A stretch of DNA of 64,000 nt from NCBI GenBank assembly GCA_963816555.1, contig CAWFLD010000020.1, forward strand, positions 124,001-188,000, in the 5' to 3' direction. The position numbers were made by a program, and so were the translations under genes. Source of the stretch: Lutibaculum sp963816555 (GTDB lineage Bacteria > Pseudomonadota > Alphaproteobacteria > Rhizobiales > Tepidamorphaceae). Of the stretch, positions 35,169-43,811 are shown piece after piece. The first letter of the stretch is position 1; every line of letters begins with the position of its first letter. The notes below the pieces were generated by a model. That model worked only from the letters and a program-made list of their open reading frames with translations, made no database searches and was not told the origin of the DNA.

Positions 35169-37331
35169 ATGCGCGCCTCCTATTTCGCCGCCGCGATCGT
35201 CCTCTCGCTGCTCGTGCACGTGGCGCTCTTCGCCTGGTTCTTCGACGACGGAGCGGCCGAGATGGAGCGCTCGGCGGGGCGCGAGACGGCGGTGTGGGGC
35301 GTGCCGGTCGCCTCGTTCACCGAGACGAAGGAGGCGGTCGCGGCGACGGACGCGGCCACGGAGCCGGGCCAGACGCCGGTCGCGACCGACGCCGCGGAGA
35401 GCGCGCAGGAGGCCGCGCCGGTCGAGCCCGCGCCGCCGCAGCCGCCGGTGCCGGCGGAGCAGGCGCCGCCCGTGCCGCCGGTCGCGGAGACCGCCCCGAC
35501 GGCCGCGCCCTCAGAACCCGCCGCGCCGCCGTCGCCCGAGCCGGCAAGCCCTGCCGCGCCCGCCGAACAGCCGCGCGCCGTGACGGCCGAGGCGTCCGAG
35601 CCGGTCGCACCGGCGCAGACGCCGGAAGAGACGGTCGCCGCGGCGGAGGAGCCGCCGGCACCTCAGGTCGCCGAGGCTGCGCCTCCGGCGGAGCCGGCGC
35701 AGCCTGCCGAAGCGCCGGTGCCCGACGCGTCAGAGCCGACACCCGCGCCCGCGGCGGAGCCGGTCGAGGCGGCGGCGCCCGCGCAAGAGGCCGCTTCGGT
35801 GTCGGATGCCGAGGTGCCCGCGGCCGCGGCGCCGCAGGAGGCCGCCGCCGTGCCGGCGCAGGACACGGCCGAGGCCGCGGCTCCCGACGCGGCTCCGGAG
35901 GCCAGCTCGGCCGAGGCTCCGCGCCCCGCCGCCGCGCAGGCAGTGGAGCCGTCACAGCAGGTTGCGGCCGCCGAAACGGCACCGGCCGAACCGGTCGAGG
36001 CGCAGAATGCTGCCGCGGCCGAGGCGGCGCCGGTCGCGGTCGAGGAGGCGCCGTCCGTTCCGCCCGCCGAGGCGACGGACAGCGCGGCCGCCGAGCCGGT
36101 CGACGGCGCGCCGGCCGCCGTGGCCGGCTACGCCACGACAGCCCCCGCCGAGGTCGCGGCCGTGCCCGACGAGGCGCCCGAGGTGCCCACGGCGCCCGAA
36201 GTGCCCGCCGAGACCGTGTCGGAGACGGCCGCACCGGACACGACGGCGAGCGTGCCGGCCGCGCCGCAGGTGGCCGAGGCGCAGCCGGTCGCCCCGCAGG
36301 CGCAGGACGCCACCGCCGCCGCACCGGAGGCCACCGAGGCGGTGCGGACATCCTCCGCGCCCGCCGCCAGCCCGGCCGCCGAGATCGCCGCGGCGGAGCC
36401 GGTCGGTGCCGCGGTGCCGCAGGAGCCGACCACCACGCCGGTCGCGGAGACGCCGCAGAGCACGGTCCCGACGCCGCCCGCCGCGCCGCAGGCGCCCGCG
36501 GCGGCAGCCGTCGAGGCGCAGGAGGCCGTGCCGGCCGCCGCGCAGCCCGAGGCCGTGGCGGGCAGCGAGGCGCCCGAGCCGGCCCCGGCGCAGGTTGCGG
36601 AGGCCGTGCCGGCGGCGACGCCGTCTCCCCCGGCCGCGCCCGCCGAACCGGTGACACCGCCGTCCGCGCCGGCCGCGGCGACCGAGGCCACGCCGGCCGC
36701 GGCGGAGCCTGCGGCGCCCGAGGAGGTGGCGGCGCTCGAGCCGGTCGAGGCCGAGGCCGTCGGCGCCGAGAGCGACGCGGAGCCGATCGAGGGGCAGGCG
36801 CCGGTGCCGGTGCCGCCGCTCCGGCCCGACGACGTGCCCCACGACGCGCCGCCGCCGCGCCGCGTGGTGCAGGAGACGCCTGAGCCGCAGCCGGAGCCGC
36901 AGCGGCAGGCGCCGAGCGCCGGTCGCGGCACCACGCGCGCGGCCGAGCGGGAGAGCCCGAAGCAGGGCGGCGCGCAGGCCTCGGCGCCGAGCGGCGCGGC
37001 GCAGGGGACGGGCGGCCGCCGCGAGGCCGATGGCGGCCGGGCGGCGCTGTCGAACTATTCCGGCCGCGTGCTGGCGAGCCTGCAGCGGGCGAAGCGCTAT
37101 CCGGCCGCCGCCGCGCGGCAGCGCCTGCAGGGCACCGCGACGGTCATGTTCACGCTCGGCCAGGACGGCGGGCTGCGCGACGTCCGGCTGCGCGGCAGCT
37201 CGGGCGAGGACCTCCTCGACCAGGCGGCGCTCGACACCGTGCGCCGCGCCGCGCCCTTCCCGCGGATCCCCGCGGAGACGGGGCGCTCGACCATGAGCTT
37301 CACAGTGCCCATCCGCTTCAGCGCCCGCTGA
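35169..37331 (+). CDS. tonB: TonB with an exceptionally long Ala/Pro/Glu linker
   Basis: A 720-residue TonB; family members are usually 230-300. Residues about 5-25 are the membrane anchor (AAIVLSLLVHVALFAWFF). Residues about 50-560 are a low-complexity linker of Ala, Pro, Glu and Val, followed by PVPPLRPDDVP and a basic/Gly-rich stretch. The last 95 residues are the TonB C-terminal domain (LSNYSGRVLASLQRAKRYP, GTATVMFTLGQDGGLRDV, AAPFPRIPAE). It transmits energy from ExbBD to the heme receptor. It is three bases after the second exbD. The opposite strand and other frames are open here only because of the biased composition. Confidence 0.93.
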   Translation: MRASYFAAAIVLSLLVHVALFAWFFDDGAAEMERSAGRETAVWGVPVASFTETKEAVAATDAATEPGQTPVATDAAESAQEAAPVEPAPPQPPVPAEQAPPVPPVAETAPTAAPSEPAAPPSPEPASPAAPAEQPRAVTAEASEPVAPAQTPEETVAAAEEPPAPQVAEAAPPAEPAQPAEAPVPDASEPTPAPAAEPVEAAAPAQEAASVSDAEVPAAAAPQEAAAVPAQDTAEAAAPDAAPEASSAEAPRPAAAQAVEPSQQVAAAETAPAEPVEAQNAAAAEAAPVAVEEAPSVPPAEATDSAAAEPVDGAPAAVAGYATTAPAEVAAVPDEAPEVPTAPEVPAETVSETAAPDTTASVPAAPQVAEAQPVAPQAQDATAAAPEATEAVRTSSAPAASPAAEIAAAEPVGAAVPQEPTTTPVAETPQSTVPTPPAAPQAPAAAAVEAQEAVPAAAQPEAVAGSEAPEPAPAQVAEAVPAATPSPPAAPAEPVTPPSAPAAATEATPAAAEPAAPEEVAALEPVEAEAVGAESDAEPIEGQAPVPVPPLRPDDVPHDAPPPRRVVQETPEPQPEPQRQAPSAGRGTTRAAERESPKQGGAQASAPSGAAQGTGGRREADGGRAALSNYSGRVLASLQRAKRYPAAAARQRLQGTATVMFTLGQDGGLRDVRLRGSSGEDLLDQAALDTVRRAAPFPRIPAETGRSTMSFTVPIRFSAR

Positions 37332-37360
37332 GGACGCGGGCCCACAAAAGGGAGACCACC

Positions 37361-37682
37361 ATGTTCCTTGCGATGAACCGATTCCGGGTCAAGCGCGGCA
37401 GCGAGGCCGACTTCGAGGAGGTCTGGCGGTCGCGAGACAGCCATCTCGACAAGGTGCCGGGCTTCGTGGAGTTCCGGCTGCTCAAGGGGCCGGAGACGGA
37501 GGAGTACACGCTCTACGCCTCGCACACGATCTGGTCGTCGAAGAGCGCCTTCGAGGACTGGACGAGGTCGGAAGCCTTCCGCGCCGCGCACCGCAACGCG
37601 GGCGGGAACAAGCGGGCTCTATGTCGGGGGGCCGCAGTTCGAGGGCTTCGAGCCGGTGCTGGAGCTCGTGCCGCAGGGCTAG
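37361..37682 (+). CDS. Heme-degrading monooxygenase, HmuQ/IsdG type (frame broken near 37613)
   Basis: A protein of about 106 residues with the ferredoxin-like ABM fold of heme-degrading monooxygenases. MFLAMNRFRVKRGSEADFEE, then GFVEFRLLKGPE, YTLYASHTIW (likely heme-ligand histidine) and WTRSEAFRAAHRNAGG match rhizobial HmuQ/HmuD, which open the heme ring and release iron. The frame breaks after NAGGNK; the adjacent frame continues LYVGGPQFEGFEPVLEL to a TAG at 37680-37682, so one extra base at about 37612-37615 is likely. It is the last gene of the receptor-exb-tonB group, completing heme uptake and use. Confidence 0.82.
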
Positions 37683-37695
37683 CGCCCGCGCCGGC

Positions 37696-38058
37696 TCAGG
37701 CGGTGCTGCCGCATCCCGTGACGCCGGCCGGGGAGAATGCGACGCCCAGTCCCGTGGCCGTCGAGGCGGCGGCGCGAGCCATGTACTCGCGCTGTTCCTC
37801 GGCGAGCCTCTCGTTCCATGCGCCGGCCTTGTCGATCACGGCGATGTCCATGCCGAGCTCCATCGCGATGTCGCGCGCCGTGCTGATGGCCACCTCCGGC
37901 TGCATGCCGCGCATCTGAAGCGGCACGCCGGAAGACGACGGGGCGAGCAGAGCCGCTTCCAGCCCGGTCTCACCCCTTGCCAGCTCAAGTCCCAGCTCGT
38001 TGTCCCGCGCCCGGCGGCGTCGGATGAAAGAAGGCATCTGTTGGGTCTTCGACGGCAT
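37696..38058 (-). CDS. Hypothetical protein, 120 aa
   Basis: Not recognised. The N-terminal 25 residues are Arg-rich; the rest holds MRGMQPEVAISTARDIAMEL and WNERLAEEQREYMARAAAST, with alternating helix-like periods. No signal peptide is apparent. It is soluble, and the third-position GC bias supports coding on this strand. It converges with the heme monooxygenase (13 bases apart). An internal ATG at 38037 is a possible shorter start. Confidence 0.55.
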   Translation of the reverse strand: MPSKTQQMPSFIRRRRARDNELGLELARGETGLEAALLAPSSSGVPLQMRGMQPEVAISTARDIAMELGMDIAVIDKAGAWNERLAEEQREYMARAAASTATGLGVAFSPAGVTGCGSTA

Positions 38059-38310
38059 TCGACTCGGAGGTCAACCTCCCCTGCGCGTTTCTGCTCCGAC
38101 TGAACGCCCCCCGCGGTTAACACGGCGATAAGGACGTCGAACACGCCCGGCGGAAGTTGAAGCGGGGCAACGACTTCCCCGGACACACTGCGGATACCTG
38201 CAAAACACTGCGAACTCTCCGCCAGTTCGGCCTCTCCCCGTACGCCGCATCGACAAACGTCATGGCAGGACGCTAGCTTCGGGCAGATCCACGCCACGAG
38301 AGGGAGGCAA

Positions 38311-39019
38311 GTGCAGGACTTCGCGAACGCCTTCGTGCTCGCGGGGCAGCTCCTGGTGTCCGGCGACCCGGACCTCCTCGAGATCGTCGCCCTGTCCCTG
38401 CGCGTCAGCCTGAGCGCCGTCGCGATCGCCGCGCTCGTCGGCATGCCGCTCGGCGCGGCGCTGGCGGTGTTCCGCTTTCCCGGCCGCAGCCTTCTCGTCG
38501 TCGTCCTCAACGCGCTGATGGGCCTGCCGCCCGTGGTGGTCGGGCTCTTCGTCTATCTTTCGCTGTCCCGCGCCGGGCCGCTCGGCGTGGCTCGAGCTGC
38601 TCTACACGCCGGGCGCGATGATCGTGGCGCAGGCGATCCTCGTGACGCCGATCATCGCGGCGCTCGCCAACCAGACCGTCGGCGACCTCAATTCCGAGTA
38701 CGACGAGCAGCTGCGCTCGCTCGGCGTCGGCCGGGTGCAGGCGGTCGGCACGCTCCTGTGGGACGCCCGCGCGAGCCTCGCCACGAGCCTGCTCGCCGGC
38801 TTCGGCCGCGCGGTCGCCGAGGTCGGCGCGGTCATCATCGTCGGCGGCAACATCAACCACGTGACGCGCGTCATGACGACGGCGATCGCGCTCGAGACGT
38901 CGAAGGGCGACCTGCCGCTGGCCCTGGCGCTCGGCTTCCTGCTCATCCTCATCGCCGTCGGCGTCAACGCCGCCGTCATGCTGGTGCGGCGCAGCCAGAC
39001 GGAGCTCGCCCATGCATGA
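38311..39019 (+). CDS. tupB: Tungstate ABC transporter permease (frame broken near 38587)
   Basis: A permease of about 235 residues with five or six helices, TupB family. The start is GTG at 38311 with GAGGGAGG upstream. The first part (ALSLRVSLSAVAIAALVGMP, NALMGLPPVVVGLFVYLSLS) is followed, after one extra base at about 38587, by WLELLYTPGAMIVAQAILVT, ALANQTVGDLNSEYDEQL, then the EAA-type loop region and GAVIIVGGNINHVTRVMTTA typical of TupB. It overlaps the ATPase start by eight bases. It imports tungstate together with TupC and TupA. Confidence 0.85.
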
Positions 39020-39786
39020 CGTGGCCGATCGCGGCGGCGACGCGCCCGGTCCCGCGGCGGACCGCGAGCCGGGCGGGCTGCCGATCCGCGGCGAGGGCCT
39101 CGTCTTCGAGACGGGCGGGCGCCGCCTGCTCGACGGCATCGACCTCGAGCTCGGCCGCGGCACCCGGACGATGATCATGGGGCCGAACGGCGCCGGCAAG
39201 AGCCTGCTCATGCGCGTCCTGCACGGGCTGATCAGCCCGACGGCCGGCCGCGTCACCTTCGCCGGCCGCCCCGCCGACCGCCAGGTTCGCCGGCGCCAGG
39301 CCATGGTCTTCCAGCGGCCGGTGCTGCTGCGCCGCTCCGCCGCCGCCAACATCGCCTACGCGCTGAAGATCCACGGCGTGCCGCGGCACGAGCGGGCGCC
39401 GCTCGTGCGCCGCGCGCTCGAGCTGGCGCGGCTCGACGATCTCGCCGGCGCGCCGGCCCGCGTGATGTCGGGCGGCGAGCAGCAGCGCCTGGCGCTGGCG
39501 CGCGCCCTCGCCGTCGAGCCCGAGATCCTGTTCCTCGACGAGCCGACGGCGAGCCTCGACCCGGCCTCCGTCCTCGCCATCGAGGAGCTCGTCCTCGCCG
39601 CCGCCGCGCGCGGCACCAAGATCGTCATGGTCACGCACGATCTCGGCCAGGCCAGGCGCCTCGCCGACGACGTCGTGTTCCTGCACCGCGGCCGCCTGCG
39701 TCGAGCACTCGGCCGCCTTCCGCTTCTTCCGCCAGCCGGCTTCGCAGCCGGCCGCCGACTTCGTGGCGGGAAAGATCGTCATCTGA
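39012..39786 (+). CDS. tupC: Tungstate ABC transporter ATP-binding protein (frame broken near 39699)
   Basis: An ATPase of about 257 residues. Walker A GPNGAGKSLLMRVL, Q-loop MVFQRPVLLRRS, signature MSGGEQQRLALARAL, Walker B EILFLDEPTASLD and MVTHDLGQA are present. The MVFQRPVLLRRSAAANI segment is common in the tungstate group. The last 30 residues continue in the adjacent frame (VEHSAAFRFFRQPA to a TGA at 39784-39786), so one extra base at about 39699 is likely. It overlaps tupB and precedes tupA by 29 bases. Confidence 0.88.
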
Positions 39787-39815
39787 GCCAACCGAAAAAG
39801 ACGAAGGAGACGCTC

Positions 39816-40665
39816 ATGCACACGAGCCTCACACGTCGCGCCCTGCTCGGGCTCGCGGCAGCCGGTATCCTCGGCCTCGCGGCGCTGTCGCCGGCCAAGG
39901 CGCAGGACGACAAGTTCATCATCGTCCAGTCGACGACCTCGACCCAGAACTCCGGCCTGTTCGACTACCTGCTGCCGAAGTTCAAGGAGGACACCGGCAT
40001 CGAGGCGCGCGTCGTCGCGGTCGGCACCGGCCAGGCGATCAAGAACGCGCAGAACTGCGACGGCGACGTCCTGTTCGTCCACGCCAAGCCGGCCGAGCTG
40101 AAATTCGTCGAGGACGGCTACGGCGTCGACCGCTCCGACGTCATGTACAACGACTTCGTCATCGTCGGGCCGGAATCCGATCCGGCCGGCATCGCCGGCA
40201 TGAAGGACGCCTCCGACGCGCTGCAGAAGATCGCCGAGGCCAAGGCGCCCTTCGCCTCGCGCGGCGACGATTCCGGGCACCAACAAGGCCGAGATGCGCC
40301 TCTGGAAGGAGACCAAGGTCAACCCGAAGGACGCCAGCGGCGACTGGTACCGCGAGACCGGCTCCGGCATGGGCCCGACGCTCAACACGGCCGCCGGCAT
40401 GGGCGCCTACTCGCTCACCGACCGCGGCACCTGGATCTCCTTCAAGAACCGCGGCGACCTGAAGATCCTGGTCGAGGGCGACCCGGACCTCTTCAACCAG
40501 TACGGCGTGATGCGGGTGAGCCCGGAGCACTGCCCGGACGTGAAGACCGAGCTCGGGCAGCAGTTCGTCGACTGGATCCTCAGCGACAAGGGCCAGGAGA
40601 CGATCGCCGGCTACAAGCTCGACGGCCAGCAGCTGTTCTTCCCGAACGCCAAGAAGGGCGGCTGA
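39816..40665 (+). CDS. tupA: Tungstate-binding periplasmic protein (frame broken near 40276)
   Basis: A substrate-binding protein of about 282 residues. Signal peptide with a twin-arginine-like RRALLGLAAAGIL start, cut near AKAQD. The mature N-terminus carries IVQSTTSTQNSGLFDYLLP, the TTST anion-binding motif of TupA, then KNAQNCDGDVLFVHAK. After RGDDSG the frame breaks at the GGG of 40275-40277 (one extra base) and resumes TNKAEMRLWK with GSGMGPTLNTAAGMGAYSLT, ending with the expected C-terminus. Selects tungstate over molybdate in known homologues; selectivity here is inference. Confidence 0.88.
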
Positions 40666-40711
40666 CGGGGGCTCGGCCCGCGGTGCCGCCGCCCGCATCG
40701 CGGCGGCTCAG

Positions 40712-41467
40712 ATGAGCACCGGAACCGGGCTGCCGCCGCCCGTGCTCTTCGCGGCCGGCAGCCTCCGGGCGGCGCTGGGCGAGATCGCCGGGCGCTTCGA
40801 AACCGAGCGGGGCGTGGCCGTCGAGACGGTGTTCGCCCCGTCCGGCCTCCTGCGGCGGCGCATCGAGGCGGGGGAGGCGGCGCATGTCTTCGCCTCCGCC
40901 GACATGGGCCACCCGCAGGCCCTGCACGAGGCCGGCCTCGCGGGGCCGGCCCGGTGCTTTTCGCGCAACACGCTGTGTGCGCTCGTCCGTCCCGGCCTCG
41001 ACCTCGCCGCGGACGGGCTGCTCGACCGCCTGCTCGACCCGGCGATCCGCATCGGCATCTCGACGCCGCTGGCGGATCCGTCGGGCGACTACGCGCTGGA
41101 GATGTTCCGGAAGGCCGAGCGGCTGGCGCCCGGAGCCGGTGCCGTCCTCGACGCCAAGGCCAGGCGGCTGACCGGCGGGCCGGGCATGGCGCCGCCCGCG
41201 GGCGGCAGGTCTCCCTACGCCGCGGTGATGGCGGCGGACGAGGCTGACGTCTTTCTCACCTACCGGACGAACGCACGGCTCGCGCAGGCCGAGATGCCGG
41301 CGCTGCGGATCGTCGACGTGCCGCCGGCGCTGTCGGTCGGCGCCGACTACGGGCTGACGGTCCTGAACGCCGCGCCCGCCGCCGCGCGGGACCTGGCGGA
41401 CTTCGTTCTCTCCGCGCCCGCCCGGGCCATGCTCGCGTCGCACGGCTTCCTGCCGCCGCCGGGCTGA
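40712..41467 (+). CDS. ModA-like molybdate-binding protein without a signal peptide
   Basis: A 251-residue type II binding protein of the ModA family: VLFAAGSLRAALGEIAGRFE with the anion-binding serine, ETVFAPSGLLRRRIEAGE, and YGLTVLNAAP near the end. No export signal exists: the anion-binding first strand starts only 11 residues from the ATG, and the upstream frame offers none. Family members bind molybdate or tungstate in the periplasm for an ABC transporter; no modB or modC is near. It may be cytoplasmic, or the true 5' end may be damaged. It follows tupA by 46 bases on the same strand. Confidence 0.8.
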   Translation: MSTGTGLPPPVLFAAGSLRAALGEIAGRFETERGVAVETVFAPSGLLRRRIEAGEAAHVFASADMGHPQALHEAGLAGPARCFSRNTLCALVRPGLDLAADGLLDRLLDPAIRIGISTPLADPSGDYALEMFRKAERLAPGAGAVLDAKARRLTGGPGMAPPAGGRSPYAAVMAADEADVFLTYRTNARLAQAEMPALRIVDVPPALSVGADYGLTVLNAAPAAARDLADFVLSAPARAMLASHGFLPPPG

Positions 41468-41531
41468 CCGGGCGACGCCGGCACGGCTCTCGTGAAGCCG
41501 CGCCGGCCGCCCTGCCTGCGTGGCGTCCGCC

Positions 41532-41747
41532 TCAGGCGACGCCGGTCGCCAGGATCACCTCGGAGGCCTTGATCACGATCGAGCACTCGGCCCCTTCGGT
41601 CAGGCCGAGGTCGTCGACCGCCTCGACCGTCACCGTCGAGGTGATGACGTGGCCGCCACCGATATCGACCTTCACCGACGCCGCCACGGCGCCCTTGTTG
41701 ATCGAGACGACCTTGCCGGAGATCACGTTGCGTGCGCTGAGCTTCAT
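41532..41747 (-). CDS. mop: Molbindin (TOBE domain) protein
   Basis: A 71-residue single TOBE domain, which assembles into a hexamer that binds molybdate or tungstate. The whole domain is present: SARNVISGKVVSINKGAVAA, VKVDIGGGHVITSTVT and ECSIVIKASEVILATG. GAGGAGGAAGAG directly precedes the ATG at 41747. It follows the HTH regulator on the same strand by 26 bases and faces the tup/modA genes, so it belongs to oxyanion homeostasis. Confidence 0.92.
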   Translation of the reverse strand: MKLSARNVISGKVVSINKGAVAASVKVDIGGGHVITSTVTVEAVDDLGLTEGAECSIVIKASEVILATGVA

Positions 41748-41773
41748 CTCTTCCTCCTCTTTCCGATACCTGG

Positions 41774-42670
41774 TCACGGCCCATTGTAGTGGATGCGGCC
41801 GAGGCCCGACACGTCGTAGCCGCCGAGCTCGGCCGCGCGTGCCGCGAACGGGGCCGTCCGGGCGAACGCGAGGAGCCTCTGCATCGGTTCCTCGAACCAC
41901 ATGCGCCGCCAGATCACGAGGTCGAAGCGCTCGCGCACCAGCGGCACGAAGCCCAGCCCGTGCTCGCGCGCCACGCATTCGAGGCCGAGCCCGACATCCG
42001 CGCGGCCGTTGAGCACCGCGAGCGCGATTTCCGCCTCGCTGCGCACCGCGGGCAGGAAGTCGATCTCCGACGGCGGCAGGCCGGCCTCGGCGAGCAGCAG
42101 GTTGAGGAGCTGCTGCGCGCCCGCCTCGTTCTGGCGCGGCACCGCCCGCCGCCCGCGCAGGTCGGCGGCATCGCGCAGGGCGTGCGGGTTGCCCGGCGGG
42201 ACGACGAGGCCGCGCTGCCGCCACGCCCACTCGACCACGACGACCGGCTCCGCCGGCAGGGCGGCGCAGACCGTGTCGACGTTCCAGCGGCCCTCGCCGG
42301 GCTCGTGGATGTGCATGCCGGCGAGGATCGCCTCGCGCCGCGCCAGCCGGTCGAGCCCGTCGAGGCTGCCGTCGAACAGGGTCGCGACCTGCGAGCGCGA
42401 GTCGCGCAGCGCCCACTCGAGCAGCGGGTCGTGGCTGCCGACGGCGACGGGCGGCGGGTCGACCATCGGCGCGAGGCTCGTGCCGAGCTCGGTGTTGCGC
42501 GACAGCCAGGCCTCGATCATCCGGCGGGGGAAGAGCAGCTTGCCGGTGACCCGCGTGAAGGGCAGCGCATGGTCGCCCGCGAGCTCGTAGATCTTGCGCT
42601 CCTTCACGCGCAGGAGATCGGCGATCTCCTTCGTGGTCAGGTATTCCTCGGATAGCGGGCGGCGCGACAT
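41774..42670 (-). CDS. HTH regulator with substrate-binding-like domain (oxyanion sensor)
   Basis: A 298-residue regulator. Residues about 10-55 are an excisionase-type HTH (YLTTKEIADLLRVKERKIYE). Residues about 80-295 form a periplasmic-binding-protein-like domain (PF12727 type) with a LRGRRAVPRQNEAGAQQLLN segment and LPAVRSEAEIALAVLNGRAD. Proteins with this design are found beside molybdate/tungstate genes and are thought to sense the oxyanion; that role is inferred here from its neighbours. GTG at 42673 and ATG at 42670 are adjacent; I chose ATG. It leads the unit with mop. Confidence 0.85.
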   Translation of the reverse strand: MSRRPLSEEYLTTKEIADLLRVKERKIYELAGDHALPFTRVTGKLLFPRRMIEAWLSRNTELGTSLAPMVDPPPVAVGSHDPLLEWALRDSRSQVATLFDGSLDGLDRLARREAILAGMHIHEPGEGRWNVDTVCAALPAEPVVVVEWAWRQRGLVVPPGNPHALRDAADLRGRRAVPRQNEAGAQQLLNLLLAEAGLPPSEIDFLPAVRSEAEIALAVLNGRADVGLGLECVAREHGLGFVPLVRERFDLVIWRRMWFEEPMQRLLAFARTAPFAARAAELGGYDVSGLGRIHYNGP

Positions 42671-42807
42671 CACACAGTCTCTAGCCGACCGCGAGGCCTG
42701 CCGAAAGGGTGCGGGAGGGCACGGCCGCGGAACCGCGCCCCCGTGGCGGCATTCTTCCCCCAGACCGGGAGAAGCGCCGGACCCGCGGCGCCAGGAAGGA
42801 GTGGAGC

Positions 42808-43065
42808 ATGAGCAGCCTCGAGGGCGGCACCGATTTTCCGGGCGTGACCGCGGCGGACATCGATCGGGTGGCGATCGCGGATCTCGCCTCGATCAAGAAC
42901 TATCGCCTCATGCACGCGGGCCATCTCACCGTGTATCAGATCCACTTCCACGGAGGCGGCCAGGCCGAGGTCTCCACCGAGGAGAGCGGCAGGATCGCCG
43001 CGCTCTCCTGTGTCGGCGACTGCCGCCACCGGGTCGAGGGCCGGACCCTCGTCCTCGAGGGCTGA
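42808..43065 (+). CDS. Hypothetical protein, 85 aa
   Basis: Not recognised. A small soluble protein with DIDRVAIADLASIKNYRLMH, a histidine-rich strand region (LTVYQIHFHGGGQAEV) and two cysteines in LSCVGDCRHR. AGGAAGGAGTGGAGC precedes the ATG at 42808, and this start gives the best coding bias. It ends 11 bases before the DedA gene, so they are likely cotranscribed. Confidence 0.7.
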   Translation: MSSLEGGTDFPGVTAADIDRVAIADLASIKNYRLMHAGHLTVYQIHFHGGGQAEVSTEESGRIAALSCVGDCRHRVEGRTLVLEG

Positions 43066-43076
43066 GACCAGGCATC

Positions 43077-43811
43077 ATGTTCGACTGGATCACCACCTTC
43101 GTCGAGAAGGCCGGCTATCTCGGCATCGCGCTCCTGATGTTCGCCGAGAACGTCTTCCCGCCGATTCCCTCCGAGCTCATCATGCCGCTGTCCGGCTTCC
43201 AGGCGGCACGCGGCGACCTCAACATCTTCCTCGTCGTCGCCTCCGGCGTCGTCGGCGCGCTGGCCGGGGCGCTCCTCTGGTACTATGTCGGCGTCTGGGT
43301 CGGCACGGAGAGGCTGAAGAACTGGGCCGGCCGCCACGGGCGCTGGCTCACCATGTCGCGCAAGGACGTCGACAAGGCCGACGCCTGGTTCGACCGCTAT
43401 GGCGGCTGGGCGGTGCTGGTCGGCCGGCTGATCCCGACGGTGCGGACCTTCATCTCGGTGCCCGCGGGCCTCGCCGAGATGGGCCTGCCGAAGTTCCTGT
43501 TCTACACGACGCTCGGCACGACCGTGTGGACGGCCTTCCTGGCCCTGGCCGGCTACTATCTCGAAGGCGAGTACGACAAGATCGCGGGCTGGCTCAACCC
43601 GGTCTCGACGGGCGTCGTGGTGCTGATCGCCGCCTACTATCTCTACCGCGTCGCGACCTTCAAGAAGGAGCCGCGGGCCGGCGAGGAAGGCGCGGCGGAA
43701 GAGGACCGCGACGTCAGCCGAGACGCTCGGCGATCGCCCGAAACGCCCGGATATGAGCCTGATCGAGCGCCTCGTCCTGCGCTTCGGGCTGCGACGAGAC
43801 CTTGGCGATGA
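43077..43811 (+). CDS. DedA family membrane protein
   Basis: A 244-residue inner-membrane protein of the DedA/SNARE-associated family, linked to undecaprenyl-phosphate and lipid flipping and to membrane homeostasis. Marks: FAENVFPPIPSELIMPLSGF, then LLWYYVGVWVG, GRLIPTVRTFISVPAGLAEM and FLFYTTLGTTVWTAFLALAG. The C-terminal 40 residues are charged, and the last 98 bases overlap the convergent hydrolase gene, which is unusual. Family members are usually about 200-220 residues, so the tail may reflect one more sequence error; without it the end would fall at 43756. Confidence 0.9.
   Translation: MFDWITTFVEKAGYLGIALLMFAENVFPPIPSELIMPLSGFQAARGDLNIFLVVASGVVGALAGALLWYYVGVWVGTERLKNWAGRHGRWLTMSRKDVDKADAWFDRYGGWAVLVGRLIPTVRTFISVPAGLAEMGLPKFLFYTTLGTTVWTAFLALAGYYLEGEYDKIAGWLNPVSTGVVVLIAAYYLYRVATFKKEPRAGEEGAAEEDRDVSRDARRSPETPGYEPDRAPRPALRAATRPWR

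Noticed and set aside
34604..36883. Gly/Arg-rich 759-residue frame and other long frames over tonB on both strands
   Set aside because: These are shadows of the repetitive Ala/Pro/Glu-coding sequence; the tonB frame has the anchor and C-terminal domain.
37361..40665. Heme monooxygenase and tup genes as true pseudogenes
   Set aside because: Each has one inserted base with conserved sequence on both sides, the same error type as in essential folD.
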